A DNA stretch of 64,000 nt from Primulina eburnea (GCF_022965805.1 NC_133103.1:46208047-46272046), one strand, 5' to 3'. Counted from the first letter of the stretch, positions 24,601-37,058 are shown. Numbers and translations are program-made. The notes: a model not told the origin generated them from the letters alone.

Positions 24601-24655
24601 TGGAATATACAAGGCCTTAGTTTTGCCACTTAATACAATTGATTGCATTTCATTT
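21621..24655 (+). repeat. Segmental duplication unit 2 (carries FBD gene 2)
   Basis: Direct repeat of 14,915-17,962. Differences are scattered single bases plus small indels; the 3' border lies at CATTT before CCCTC, where the two copies diverge abruptly. Confidence 0.88.
21895..24556 (+). CDS. F-box/LRR/FBD protein 2
   Basis: Same five-exon structure as FBD gene 1: 21895-21972, 22092-22964, 23069-23224, 24033-24065 (33 bp) and 24185-24556, about 503 residues. Exon 5 has lost two codons (FRHKNLKK against FRHRHKNLKK). The F-box part of exon 2 is identical to gene 1 for about 400 bp. After that, in the LRR region, almost every change alters an amino acid (for example VRQRF to VRERF, SYVTK to SRVTK, YDGDD to YDGKD). 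The frame is fully open, so both copies can make protein. Predicted role: SCF substrate receptor, target unknown. Confidence 0.86.
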
Positions 24656-25840
24656 CCCTCTTTTTTTTTTATTTAAGTTTCAGTTTCATGGGGAAAGTTT
24701 AAAAAAGGTATTCACGATAAAACATGGATTAGCTACTAAAAAATAAGTTGGTTTGTGTATTATGTTTGAATTATATTGTGTATGTGTAATCGGCGGCTGC
24801 CTCTTTTCTTCTTTTTATTCTTTTTTTGAATTATATAGGTTTGTACTTCGACAACATGACGTCAACAAAATATTTTTAGTTGGTATAGAAATTTGACGTG
24901 AGAGGCAGACAGATGATCAAGAAAATCGAAGATTTACAATTGAAAAGAAAGAATGAAATGAAAATTTGAGTTGAAATCATGGGACACGGTGATGAATTTG
25001 CAATAGTGAGAAGCTTTTTGTTTTTGTTTTTTTTTTTTAAAATTGGATAATGGGAGTTAATTTGGGATCATGCAAAGAAGAAGGTAATTATTAGTAGTAA
25101 TGCATGTATTTATATTTTATATCTCCTATATATTATGAGATTGAAGGAATATTTAGAAGGGTTAAATTTGTGAAGATACTGAAATTTATTTTTTCTTACA
25201 ATTGAAGAGCAAATAGTTAATGTGTACATTTTGTTATTTAGTTTAAAAATAATAAAATAACTATGATAACTATAATTTTTTGTATTAACATTTTAGAATA
25301 AAAAGCATTATTGATTAAAATGTATTCAAAAACAATGTGATCAGTGATGGAATTGATGGTGGTAATAGGAGTTGTGGATTGCTTTCAACAGATGTTTTTG
25401 GCGAGGCAAAAGATGAGATGGATGCTGAATCTGAAAGGACGTAGATAAGAGTACCGATGAGGGGGAGAAAAACTTTAGTGTGGATCTAGGTGGAGAGAGA
25501 GAGAATCAAACTATTGAGAAGAAATATGATGAGAACATTGAGGTTAAAAACGGCGTTGAAGGTGAATTTGTTGGGTTACTTGTTTTGCATGTGGAAAAAA
25601 ATCTTAGATAAACCGATAACTCTGTGCAAGGGGATATTGTACTTTGTGGTTTTTTGTTTGGTGCATCTGTTGGGACATCATTGATTGCTACATGCGAATT
25701 GTGAAAAAATATAGTCAAGAAATTAAAATGGTTTCGAGATATTTTGCATGGATGCAGAAGTCAAGATCAGTAGTTATTTGTCATTAGAAATAAATTTTCT
25801 TTTTTTTCTCAGGTAAATTAATTTTGTGTTTAATGTGTAG
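24656..25840. other. Intergenic stretch with possible gene relic
   Basis: Mostly AT-rich. Around 25,350-25,700 the base composition becomes more gene-like and discontinuous frames such as LLSTDVFGEAKDEMDAESE and LVLHVEKN can be read, broken by stops. No family recognised; possibly a dead gene or retroelement fragment. Confidence 0.35.
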
Positions 25841-25844
25841 ATAG

Positions 25845-27715
25845 AAGTGCTTAGGGAGTTTAAAGAGAAAATGTAAGAACCAGGATTTTCCCCACCATAT
25901 AACTAATTAATTGTAAGGAAAATTTAGCATAAGATCTTGTTTTGTATTTAAAAAAGATTTACATGTTGGAGAATATTTTATATGGGATATGTGAGGATAC
26001 TCTTGGAGATACAATATTAAATATATATGTTATGTATGGGCATGCAATTTTCGAAATATGGGGAGAATATTTACAAGTTTGGTGTGTGATACAAGCTACA
26101 AGAAAATTGGGAAGTAAATCCCCTCACTTGACAACCATATTTCCGAGATTTGTCAAGAAGATTAGAGAAAAAAATTTTGAGATTTATGCCAATTTTGTGC
26201 ATGATTTTGTGCCTTAATTAAACCCCTTTCCCTCACCTATAAATACCACATCAAGGCCTAGCATTCCTACACTAATTTTCGAAAATCCCCTTGCTGCATA
26301 TTTTCGAAATTCAGCAACCTTGTCCTAGCCGAAACTCTTCACAAAATCGTCCAAGAATTTAAGCCGAAGTCCCACCGAGTGAGGAGCAAGGATACGACCC
26401 ACCTCCCGAAGCCAATCATCCACGTTTTTAGCAAGAAAATATACTGTAAGTGGGCTGTTTTAAATGCTTATAAATTCGTTTTGTGCATATGTGATTTTCG
26501 GTTTTGTTGTTTTAAAAATACGGTCGAGCACCGTCGTTCCGTCTATACGTTTTTACGAACTTTTGGTACGTTTATGTTTGACACTGTGAGAATTCCCTGA
26601 AAATGGGTGGAATTCCAACATATGGTCCTTAACAGTGGGATAGAACTGTTTTATGGCCTCGCCCCCTTAGAAGATTAAAACTTAGGGACTGACGTCAGTA
26701 AACCGTTAAAGGTGAAAAATCACAGTGTTATTATGTTATGGAATTTACGTTACGATTATGAAAAGTATACTGCACGTTTATGATATGTTTCGAAAAATGC
26801 TATTAAATTGGTTATGTTGTGTTCAAAGTCCCCCATTTACTGAGTATTCCCAAATACTCATCCCCCTTACAACTCTTCCCAGATAAGCCCGAATAACAGG
26901 TTGAGGATGAAGAGTCCGAGCAATTTTGGGGTTGGTGATCTGCCAGATTAGTAGTAGGCTTTATTTCGAATTTATGATTTAATAATTGTAAGACGCTTCC
27001 GCATTATTTACTATTTCGTTGAATTTCGTTATTGTAAAGACAATGTTTATTTCGTGGAAATTATGATATATAATCTGGTTCGGTTTATACTGTGCTACGA
27101 AAGGCTTGTTGTTTCGATTGTGTGATTGTCAAACAACGCCGGTGTCAATCCCGAGTTTCGGGGCGTGACAGAAAATCTCGACAATTGAAGAGGCCCGGCA
27201 TACTTCTCAGCTAGGACTAGATGAACTGAGATTCTTCAAACCTTTGAGATGAATTTGTATCAACTAAGATAACGTAAGGGTAAAAGCATTGGTCTTCAAG
27301 CCCTAACTGATTCGGACAATGAAATAATTCAACTTGCTCAAGAAGTAGATAATTATGATCTTGGGGAAGAATCAATTGCCTTACTTTGAACAAAAATTTG
27401 CAACTATCTTGTAAGGATAAAGAACAAGAAGAATCCACAGAGACGCAACCGGCTTGTTCTCTTAGTTCAAATGAGTCATCGAGAAGACCTACACAGAAAA
27501 TAGATCAAGAACGACCAACTCTTGAAATAGTCAAATATGATCCCTAAGAATCTTGAGTCGGTTAGATGTCAGGCATGCGCTAGCTATGGACACTATGCAA
27601 ATCAGTGCACTAATACTCTTATGAAGAGACACGTGAATCTGAGTGTCACCTTGAGTGATGATGAATCTGAAGGAGAGCGAGAAGCACAACCAATTATCCC
27701 ACAGCCATGTTGAAT
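25845..27715 (+). pseudogene. SIRE-like copia gag fragment split by a solo LTR
   Basis: Joining the sequence either side of the solo LTR at 25,872-27,170 gives a continuous gag reading (LREFKEK before, ISTIEEARHTSQLGLDELRF after). Further on it has SDNEIIQLAQEV near 27,310 and a CCHC knuckle CQACASYGHYANQC at about 27,568-27,610. Several stops and frameshifts are present. There is no LTR or primer site of its own nearby, so this is a fragment. Confidence 0.58.
25872..27170 (+). mobile_element. Solo LTR with perfect 5-bp target duplication
   Basis: 1,299 bp starting TGTAAGAACCAGGATTTTCC and ending CGGGGCGTGACA, flanked by GAAAA at 25,867-25,871 and 27,171-27,175. A TATA-like CTATAAATACC at about 26,238 gives the plus orientation. 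There is no internal region, so it is the product of LTR-LTR recombination. It interrupts a gag fragment. LTR type suggests Ty3/gypsy, but that is a guess from the ends. Confidence 0.85.
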
Positions 27716-27718
27716 GAT

Positions 27719-27763
27719 CAGATCGATATACCATTTTTATGATCAGAATGGTATATCGATCTG
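27719..27763. repeat. Perfect 17-bp inverted repeat (hairpin)
   Basis: CAGATCGATATACCATT (27719-27735), 11-base loop, AATGGTATATCGATCTG (27747-27763). A partial third copy (ATCGATATACCGTTTG) follows at about 27,794. It lies just after the gag fragment ends. Confidence 0.9.
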
Positions 27764-28073
27764 TTAATTTGAGAATCAAGAATGAGGAACTTATCGATAT
27801 ACCGTTTGTACGCGGGCGCAGGAGGGCGTGCTTCCAAGAAGTGGGCTGTCATTTTGTAGGTAATAAAAATTTACTCAAGCCCAACTAATTTTAAAGCTCA
27901 ATTAGCAAAGCTCTTGATAAAAAATAAAAAATAAAAATCATGGTACATGCAGGACTTTTCGTCACCCTCAATCCTCAAGTTCTATCCACAACAGTGCAGC
28001 GCAGCATTTTGTGTGTCTCCTTATTGCGCTTGATGTTCGATCAAGGTAATATCTCAGTTGCCAAAACTCAGCA

Positions 28074-31000
28074 TGTAAAGGCCCGAACATTCGTGTTTGG
28101 AAATTTGCGGAAAATTTAAAAATTTTCTTTTTAAAATAATTAAAATGTTTCATTTATAAATTAAACTGATAGATAAAGATTTATATCCAAAATGGCAGCG
28201 GAAGTATTTAATGTTTGCAAAAATAACTGTTTAAAATAATCCAACGACAGATAAAAATGTTTGATCATAAAAAAATGATAAATGCTGAAAATGAGGTCCT
28301 CGGGTTCCACTTCTGCCGACCCAAGCTAGCTCACTGGTCCCCGCCCTCTGTCCCGACATCATCAGTACCTACAACAATCAAGTCTAGTGAGTCTAAAGAC
28401 TCAACATGCATATATCATAAATAACGAGTAATTAAATAATAGAATCGCATGCAAGTGAAAATATCATGTCATGAGGTGTAACGTAAAATATCATTTCAAT
28501 GATAATTATAATACGTGCATAACTGAACTGCAAATATCATAGTAAAAATATTTGCTCCTTGGAGCCTTGTAATTAAATAGCTTGTAATAATTTTCTTGGT
28601 GAGGTTATGGTCTACGCAAGTGGCCCCTGAACTGAACTGAACTGACCGGTAACTGACGAGCGGGTGAAATAATGATCGTCTGATCAGACTAATGCCACAG
28701 TATACTGAGTGGTACAAAACTGAACTGACTGGTAACTGGCGACCGGGTGAAGTAATGATAGTAAAGTGACCACAAGCAATATCGCATAAATCTCAAAATG
28801 GATATTTTTGCACGTAATATAATTAAATAACAACATTAAATATCCTGTGATAATTTTTCTGATTGGGTTGGATCGCTCCCAGGCTCGCTGCGACTTAAAT
28901 CTAACATGAAAATATGCAAATTATTTATTTTGACTAAACTTTGTAATTGAATCCAAAACGAGACAATTACGCCCAATGACTTCGTATTTAATCACGACTC
29001 CGTCCCAACCCGAACCAACACCGAACCATCAATTAGTCATGATTAAAATACGCCTAAAATGATGAAATAATGCTCCTAAATTTACAGTACTCGAAATTTA
29101 GTGAATGGAGGCCAAAAACATGAAACGCTCTTTCGAGAGTCATTTTGGCACATTGCACCGTAAATTCTCGTACGACCTCTAAAATGATCCGAATCACAAA
29201 CGGACAAAAATATGACCTTCCTATCTTGATGAGCCACTGTCCAGTCCAAGGCCATAGGCTAAAAGCCAACCAAGAACCCAGAACACGCCTCTGAACCGCA
29301 GCACGCTTGCTGTCAAAATTACAGCAGATGTGCCTTCGATTTCTTGTGTTGTTTTCGAGACTACCGGCCATTGGGGCTTGAACCACCAACCAAAGGCTCT
29401 TACCAACACTCTCAGGAATGATTTGAACCATGGCTAAGGGCCCTAGGACAGCCACAATTCGAACCACCCAAGAAACAAAACAAACGTCCCAACCGAGCAC
29501 CTAATCTGCGCGTGGGAATGTTGCGGCGGTTCTTGCTATCATGGACCATTCTAGTGGCCATTTGGTTGACCATGACACGCTCTAGACATCAAGGGGTATG
29601 GTATGAACCATGGCTATGGGCCAGAGGCCAAGAAAGATTCACACCACGCCACAAAACCGTGAGTACACATGCTGAAATGAAATGGGGATCGAAGGTGCTG
29701 TTCATGTTTTGATTTAAAAAAAACGTTTCCATCGTGGGCCACGCCTCAAAGGGGTGACTTGATCATGTCTTAGACATGCTAGGGAGGTGTTCTAATCATG
29801 GCTATAGGCCACTGGGGCAGCCAAGATCAGACACTCACCCTTGACAGCAACATGACAGAAATCGAACACAAAGGGACACATTTGGGGTGTTGCTGTCACA
29901 TGCGAGTTTCCAGCATGTATGGGACTGAAAGAATGGACCAACATGGTCTTGAAACACCCTAGTACGTGTCTATATGCAGCCTTGAGAGCCTAGGGTCGAA
30001 CCAATACCTGAAACAACCAAAAACGTGCCAACCGTGAAGCATGAAATGGAAATGAAAAGTTGTGAAGAATTTTTCCAACAAAACTGCTGTCATGTTTCGG
30101 TTTTGGGGTGGGAAATCATGATCATAAAATGTTTAAAAATCATAATACGACTTGATTGAAGAGCAAATAATAACATATACATGCCTTGGTTTTTGTTTTG
30201 AAGAAAACAAAAGAAAACACGACGCGGCGCGGAGGAGACGGAGCGCACTTTTCTACCTTGTTTTCCCTCGATTTTTCCTCTCTAATTCTCTCAGATTTCA
30301 CACGGCTTGCTCTGAATTTCCCTCTGATTTTCGGTGGAAGGAGAGGGAGAGATGGCTAGGGAAATTAATATGGGAGATTGCAAGATTGTCGGGAGGGAAG
30401 AAATTTTTTCTATCTTTGAACTTTGTGAGATAAGGAATGGTTGTGATATATTGTTTGGTTAATGAGGGATAATAGATTGCACTAGGTTGAAATCAAGTCT
30501 AGGTGCAAAGGGGAAAGTTGTTTAATTAATGATTTGATAGAGATTTAAAAGTTGGGAGATTATTTACCTAGAAAATGTTAAGGGAGGATAATTAAAGAAT
30601 GAGTTGAAAATCACAATTAAATCTTTTAAAAATGGGGAATGGCCGATTTTATCTAGCTAAGTGGGTTGGGATCTTGCTCAATTAATTATTATAGAAGATT
30701 TATTGTGATATAATTATCTCTCAAGAAAATGGATTAGGAAAGAATTCAAAGAAATGAGTTGCTAAACTTTTTAAATCTCCTAAAGGAAGTGACCTATTTT
30801 TATTAATTAAATGGGGGAAATATTGCTAGATAGACATGGTAGAATATTGGTTAAATATTAATTAAATGAGGATTTCAATTGAGGAAATTATCTACCAAGA
30901 AATGGATAGGGAAGGATATTAAATAAATGGGTTGACAACAAATTTTAAATTAATTAAAGGTAGGGCCGAAAATTTTAATAAAAATGGAGGAGAAAAATAT

Positions 31001-31382
31001 TCCTTAAATGTTGTATTTTAAATCTTTAGTGTTTTATCTACTCATTAAATATTTTAGAGAATTAAAGATGTAATTATTGGACTTTATTTACTACTTATCT
31101 CAACTTATTTAAATAATTCCTTAAACTTTCTTTTACAACAAATTAACTTATTATTTATCTTAAATAAATTTTAGGAAATGTTTTCTTAATATTAAATTTT
31201 ATCTCTTTACTCCAACTCCGGTCCGGCCTCACTTAATTAACTGAAAAGCTAACAATTAAACTACTGCATAAAATAAATAAATTTAAAGAAAAGAATTTAA
31301 ATAGTCATGCAATAAAAATCATTTTAATTTAAATACTAGAATTATGCATGGCTTATATGTAGTCTAATTTACGGGTTCTACA
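28074..31382. mobile_element. Long (3.3 kb) solo LTR with perfect 5-bp target duplication
   Basis: Begins TGTAAAGGCCCGAACATTCG and ends ACGGGTTCTACA; flanked by CAGCA at 28,069-28,073 and 31,383-31,387. No gag or pol inside. The middle holds diverged repeats about 180-190 bp apart around CATGGCTA(A/T)GGGCC (about 29,428, 29,607, 29,797). The open frame 29,500-29,054 on the minus strand runs through these repeats and is not treated as a gene. Read on the minus strand the ends are TGTAGAACCCG and CGGGCCTTTACA, which is the more usual look of a gypsy LTR. Confidence 0.82.
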
Positions 31383-31387
31383 CAGCA

Positions 31388-31939
31388 AGTTCTATCTAGC
31401 CTCATATCTTGTTTGTGTTGTTGAATCGCGAAGCAAGCTATGGTTTTTAAATTTAAATGTTGTGCTATGTTTTATGTATAGTTATACATATCAAAATCCT
31501 GAACATTTTTTGTCTCCATCTTATTGTGTTTAATCAATTTAAGTTATTTTTGTATTGACTTGATATATTGGTATTCAGAAATCAGAATAAGTGAATGACA
31601 TTTAATTTAAAAGTAAAGTTTTGAAGATTTGAGTTAGAGAATAATTTTGTTGGAACTTCAATGATTATTTTTTTTTTTTTTATCATTTTCTATCTTTGTG
31701 AAAAAAATTAAATTATGTAATATTAAAATATAAATAACTTTATATGTGTTAGAATTTTAAAATTTATGTCAAATGTGCTTTACTTTGATAAAGGATGCGC
31801 ATGGTACCACGGAGTTTTAGTGAGCCTTGTGCCCTAAATAACTATGCACTGCATGAGACATCTCAAATAGAAAATATCTAATAGCAGGAAGTATCGTGAC
31901 CTCTTACAAAATTCTCATGGGCAGTATTTGGCTGTCTAT
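31388..31939. other. Intergenic stretch, nothing recognised
   Basis: Continues the host sequence interrupted by the long solo LTR. AT-rich, with a poly-T run near 31,668. No feature supported. Confidence 0.45.
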
Positions 31940-32690
31940 GCTACATCTTGAATGACAGAGATAATCAGGCCAAATTTGATTCTAAGATTGATAAATGAAT
32001 TTTTCCTGGATATTCATCAAATAGTCGTGCATATAGAGTATAATCTTAGAACAAGGACTGCTGTGGAATCCATAAATATTGTATTTGATGATTATTCTGA
32101 TCTTGCAGTTAAGACAATAGAAGATGGTGTTGATGACCTACTTGAACTGTCCTTGCCACACATCTCTAAATATGTCACATGATACTGAAGATGAGACAAC
32201 ACCCTCTACAACATCGGTAGCAGTCCCAAGTGATTCTGCAAGTCCGAAAGCAAAGCAGACAACAGCTGATCCATAATCCATTACAGGAGATATCGAATCC
32301 GAATCACTCACTGATGAAAACTTGGATGGGGATGATCCTGCTACAAATAGTGGAAAATATTTGCCCAGCAGAATCCAGAAAAATCATCCCTCGTCACAAG
32401 TAAATGGGAAAATTGCTGATGATATAAGGACCATACTAAAGGAAAGGGTCAACTACTGCGAGATGGAAAGATAAGTGTGCATGACTTCTCTATGCAATTA
32501 GGTATGGTTTCTTACTTCGTCTCCACTATTGAACCAAAGATTGTACACGAGGCTTTCAAAGATGAGTTTTGGGTCAAATCAACGCATGAGGAACTAGATC
32601 AATTTACTCGTAATGATATTTGGTCTCTAGTCCGTAGGCCTGCGGATGTGAATGTTATCGAAACTAAATGGATCTTGAATACAAATCTAA
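31940..32690 (+). pseudogene. SIRE-like copia pol fragment (integrase C-terminus to start of RT)
   Basis: Frames give YNLRTRTAVESINIVFDDYS (about 32,040-32,100), an acidic linker (EDETTPSTTSVAVPSDS), SGKYLPSRIQKNHPSSQV, and then the start of the RT region (EPKIVHEAFKDEFWVKS, DIWSLVRRP, TKWILNTN). It stops abruptly at about 32,685, before the catalytic RT blocks. It has stops at about 32,180 and 32,275 plus frameshifts. Probably part of the same retroelement family as the gag at 27.2 kb. Confidence 0.68.
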
Positions 32691-32986
32691 TTGATTTTCT
32701 GAAAAATAAACAATTTCTCTCTACTTTGTCCACTGTCCTTCCCTATGTTCCTTGAGTAGTGTTAGAATTTTATGTCAACTTCTATAGTTTGAGTATATAA
32801 AATTTCATAATATATTTTTTTCGCTTACTTCTTACTCATTATATTTTTATTATTACTTTGGTATCCTTGGAAATCAATGTATCACATCTTTTTACATGAT
32901 TTTTGAAGGATCGTGTGCTAGGCATTTTGGGATGCTTCAAACACAATATTCTTCAATGAGCTGTAATAGCTTGTGTTCTAAGAATG

Positions 32987-34314
32987 TTAACACCGATGAA
33001 TTAAATCGAGTTTGGTTTTAAGACCAAGCGGAACAAACTCGAAGTAATCCTTCATGAAGAAAGTTGTTATATTTGAAAGCGTTTTAACTTATGTAAACTG
33101 AATAACTGAAATAAGGGATATCAGTTTTCGCATACATCAATTCATTTGTGGTGAAAACTGAACTGACGGATACTCTTGCTGATCCAAACATTTTGAAAAC
33201 ATCAGTTAATCAGTTAAATACACAAGATATGTTTATGGATGTTTGGAGACTTCAACCGCTCCTACGTCACCCCTTCTACCACCTCAGGTAGGATCCACTA
33301 AAAGACTTTGATTTATACAACTACTTGTACAAACCCACCCAGCTTAGGACTTACCCACTGCCTAACTGAACTCCTAGTCTAAACTGAAGGCATCACATTT
33401 CAGCTAACACTTGTTTAACGTCTCTGTGTCAAAGACTGCATACACAAGTTTATTGTCTTTATGCAGGACTGTATTTGAGTGGTGGTGTGTGTTCGTATGT
33501 GAGAACTGAACATTGAATACACCAGAAAGGTGTTCTCACACACTGACGGAAGTGAACTTCTAAACTAAGCTGATAATACTTGAGTATTCCCTCTAGGCTG
33601 AATTCTTCTTGAAAGCTGATAGGCAAATAAGCGTGTCATTTCTTTTACCACACTCTCTCGTGTATATCCATCATTTTCTTCACTGATCTTCATCTTCTAT
33701 TTATAGGCGCGAAGATAGATCGTACAGTGAGACTCAATTATTGTATCCGTTGTATTTTGATTTCGTTCCTTAGACTTTGTGTCTCGACTTTTCGACTGCC
33801 CTTCTGGAACATTTGTCTTTAATGCTCTGATGCAACGTTCATTATTGTCCTTTGACTGGAAAATTGCTTTGTACCTTTGTGCATAGCTGGAATCCACTTG
33901 AATGAGCTTGTCTTGATCTACAACTGAAAGATTCTAACTGGTGCTCCGAACTAGTCAGCTGAACTGATCTTCAGTTGGGCTGGTGAAATCAGTTGACTCG
34001 TCAGTTAAACTGATTTCACTCTCGTTCAGTTGAACTGGTCAGCTGGGCTCTTCATCAGTTGAACACTCCTTCCGCTGGCCAGGCTTCTGAGGTTCTCCTG
34101 CTGAACCACCTTTCAGCTGGACAATCAGCTGAACTGCTCATTTGACATATCAGTTCGACCGATTCAGTTTGTGCTATCAGTTGGGTCTTCAGTTTGCGAT
34201 TTAGACAACTCGTAACTGATTTTAGCTTCTGCACACTAAGATAAATCATTAGTAATAAAATAATAAGTTTTGTTAACATGAAGATCAAGATTGCAAACTT
34301 GAAAAGTTCCAACA
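32987..34314 (-). repeat. Reversed SIRE-like LTR
   Basis: Read on the minus strand it starts TGTTGGAACTTTTCAAG at 34,314 and contains the block shared with the LTR at 5,749-7,012 (AGAAGGGGTGACGTAGGAGC). Repeated CAGTTGAACTG and CAGCTGAAC phrases fill 33,930-34,170. No primer site or gag adjoins either end, so it is a solo or truncated LTR. The inner end (about 32,987) is inferred from a TGTTAACA phrase; no convincing target duplication was found. Confidence 0.55.
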
Positions 34315-35264
34315 ATTTGAATTATACTTCTCAAAATAATAACACATATTTGTAATGTATCAAATAGTTCAGGTGCATACTACTTTAACATAGAGGTCAA
34401 TGAAGTGAATACAATTTTGTTAGTAATAATTGTAAAAATGTAATTAATATATTAAAGATTAAAATAAACTTCTATAGATCGAGTATATAAAATTTCAGAA
34501 TATATAGATATAATTAGAAAATGACAGAATACCATGTAAGACGTAAGATGCTTGGTAATGGAATAAATAGCTCAAAAAGTAAATATAAGGTATATAATAG
34601 AAGATAGTTATATTTAATAATTAACTTGATATTTATTATTTAATAAATTCTTGTAAAGAATTTTGGCATAATCTGATTGTTCTAGAATTGTTATACATAT
34701 ATCGGTTTCATTTTAAAAAAAGTATATATCATATGTTATTTAACTTATCTATTCTTCTCCGGTTTTAAGATAAAATTGGTGAAAATTGATTTTGAGAGAA
34801 ACTTTAAATCACTTTTTTCATGAAAAAAAATCGATAGTTAAGTTTACTTTTCAATCTTTGACCAATTTTGTATATTATCCAAAATCAAATATGTTTTCGA
34901 TATGAAATATTTTTAGCCAAATTTAATTTTTTTTGTGAAACTTGAAATAGTTTGTTAATAGTTGATAAATTTATATATAAATTACCAAAATATATTGTAA
35001 ATGACTAAAAGAAGAATATAAATCAAATTAAATGAAAACATAAGTGTTATCTAAATATAAATGAGAAGTTCACCTATATATGAATTACGAAGACCTACTT
35101 TACTAAATTTTATTTAAAGTTATTCATAATTTAAAATTACATGTTATTTTCTCACTCCAGGAAAGAAGTAACTACCAGTTGTAACTTTCTTGGAAATCTT
35201 GACCAGCACATAGAAAACAATGGTGCTGAGTAATTCAAGTAACTATTACATGTTTAGTACAAAA
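34315..35264. other. AT-rich intergenic stretch
   Basis: Almost entirely A/T runs with no open frame of note. Nothing recognised. Confidence 0.5.
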
Positions 35265-35741
35265 AGGTTTACAAAAGTTATAATATTTATTTTACAGTTA
35301 TTTATTTATTGTGTATATATTTAATATATAATATAATGTTATTATATAATAAATATTAGAAATAATAAAAATAAATTTTTCAAAAACTTGTTATAAATCC
35401 TGGGAGGATGTTAAGACGACATCTTACACTCCCCGTAAGAGATACGACAAGTATAAAAGCATATAAGGTTTTTAAACAAAATAACTTATGACACCTCATT
35501 ATAATAATGTGATATGATATACATAATTATTTAAACATGACTAATATTATATACACTATATTATTACCATAAAATTATACAAATACATACATTTATTTTT
35601 TTGTACATCAACGGTCATAAACGATAACAAAATGGCTAGTTTTTGCCCTGTATATATTATCTCACAAACACATTCAATCACTCCAACTTTCTCTTCTTCT
35701 CTAAAAATTATTCTTCATCAATTTTTCGAAGAAAAAAGAAG

Positions 35742-35897
35742 ATGACTTTCTCAAGGTTATTTTTAATTATTTTGGTTATCATATTCACGAGTCTTGTATT
35801 TATTGAAGAATATCTTCCTCGTGTGTTTTCTTTATTTTTACGAATGTTTGTACTTGTTGTTTATCCATTACTTTGTATTGCAATATTCATTAACTAA
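35742..35897 (+). CDS. Small hydrophobic ORF upstream of gag in copia element
   Basis: 51 codons from an ATG in GAAGATGACT; a TAA lies 30 bp before the gag ATG. The product is two hydrophobic stretches (about residues 6-20 and 37-50, e.g. IILVIIFTSLVF and FVLVVYPLLCIAIF) either side of a short turn with EEYLPR and LFLRMF: a likely two-pass membrane peptide. An ORF with the same layout and spacing occurs in a second, diverged copy (48,775-48,945, minus); the differences include many silent third-position changes and a one-codon in-frame indel. That suggests selection on the protein. No family is recognised. Could be a leader peptide that affects gag translation, or an accessory protein. Confidence 0.5.
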   Translation: MTFSRLFLIILVIIFTSLVFIEEYLPRVFSLFLRMFVLVVYPLLCIAIFIN

Positions 35898-35927
35898 TAA
35901 AATGCATCGTAATTTTTTAGTACCACC

Positions 35928-37058
35928 ATGACAAACTTGGAAAAGCTCGAATTCATTGCTCTTGATATTACGGGGAAAAATTATATGACATGGACCCTTG
36001 ATGTAGAAATGCATCTTGAGTCATTGGGTCTAAGTGAGATCATTAAAGAAAATGGTATATCTTCGTCACAAGAAAAAGCAAAAGCTATAATATTTTTGCG
36101 TCGACATCTTGATGAAGGTTTAAAATGCGAATATCTCATCGAAAAAGATCACATGGCTCTGTGGAAAGGATTAAAAGAAAGATTTGAACATATAAGAGAA
36201 GTTATACTTCCGACCGCCCGTGATAAATAGAATATGTTAAGATTCCAAGATTTTAATAAAGTCAGTGATTACAATTCACTGATGTATCGAATAATCTCAC
36301 ATCTAAAATTTTGTGGACATGAGGTTACAGAATCAGAAATGCTTGAAAAAACATTTTCCACGTTTCACGCATCAAATATAACTCTACAGCAACAATATAG
36401 AGTGTGTGGATTTGCGAGATATTCTGAACTCATCGCCTGTCTTCTTGTGGCGAAAAAGAACAAAGATCTTCTAATGAGAAATAATCAATCCCGACCCACT
36501 GGATCAACAGCATTTCCAGAAGTAAATGATGTAAGTAAAAATGAATTTAAACCTAGAAACCAAAATCAAATTCAAAGACAAAGTTTTGGTCGAGGTCGTG
36601 GTCGTGGACGTGGACGTGGAATTGGTCGTGGTTGTGGTCAAGGCCGTGGTTTTGAAAACAATCGAGATATTTATTTTTATAACTCATCTCAAAAGGGCGT
36701 CATGAACCACCCACTGAAAAGACATCATGAGAACATGAGTGTTAATGAAAATCACTCGAAAAGATTTGAAAGTTCTTGTTTCAGATGCGGCACTGCAGGA
36801 CATTGGTCTCGTATTTGTCGAGCCCCCGAGCACCTTTGCAAGCTCTATAAAGAATCGATAAAGGAAAAAGAAAAAGAGACCAACTTCACTGAACGCAGTG
36901 ACCGTTTGAGTGATTCAACTCATTTTGATGCTGCTTATTTTATGAATGATTTCTCTGAAAATGATCAATATGTTGGTGGGATAGAAATGAAAAATATTGA
37001 TGCTTCAAATTTTCTCAACGATTTCTCTGAAAATGAACAATATATTGGTGTAATATAA
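35928..37058 (+). pseudogene. Copia gag
   Basis: Good start context (ACCACCATGA). The N-terminal part (MTNLEKLEFIALDITGKNYM, TWTLDVEMHLE) is a copia gag N-terminus. One stop at 36,228 (TAG) breaks the frame; the rest runs in the same frame to 37,058. It has an RGRGRGRG-rich basic stretch (36,590-36,650) and a zinc knuckle CFRCGTAGHWSRIC (36,779-36,820). The C-terminus carries two copies of NDFSEN-QY. Gag forms the particle and binds RNA; this copy is interrupted. Confidence 0.85.

Noticed and set aside
29054..29500. 148-codon open frame on the minus strand
   Set aside because: It lies wholly in the 3.3-kb solo LTR and runs across diverged internal repeats; no protein family and no start context.
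32987..34314. Treating the reversed LTR and the plus-strand pol fragment at 31.9 kb as one element
   Set aside because: They lie in opposite orientations and no primer site or polypurine tract joins them.
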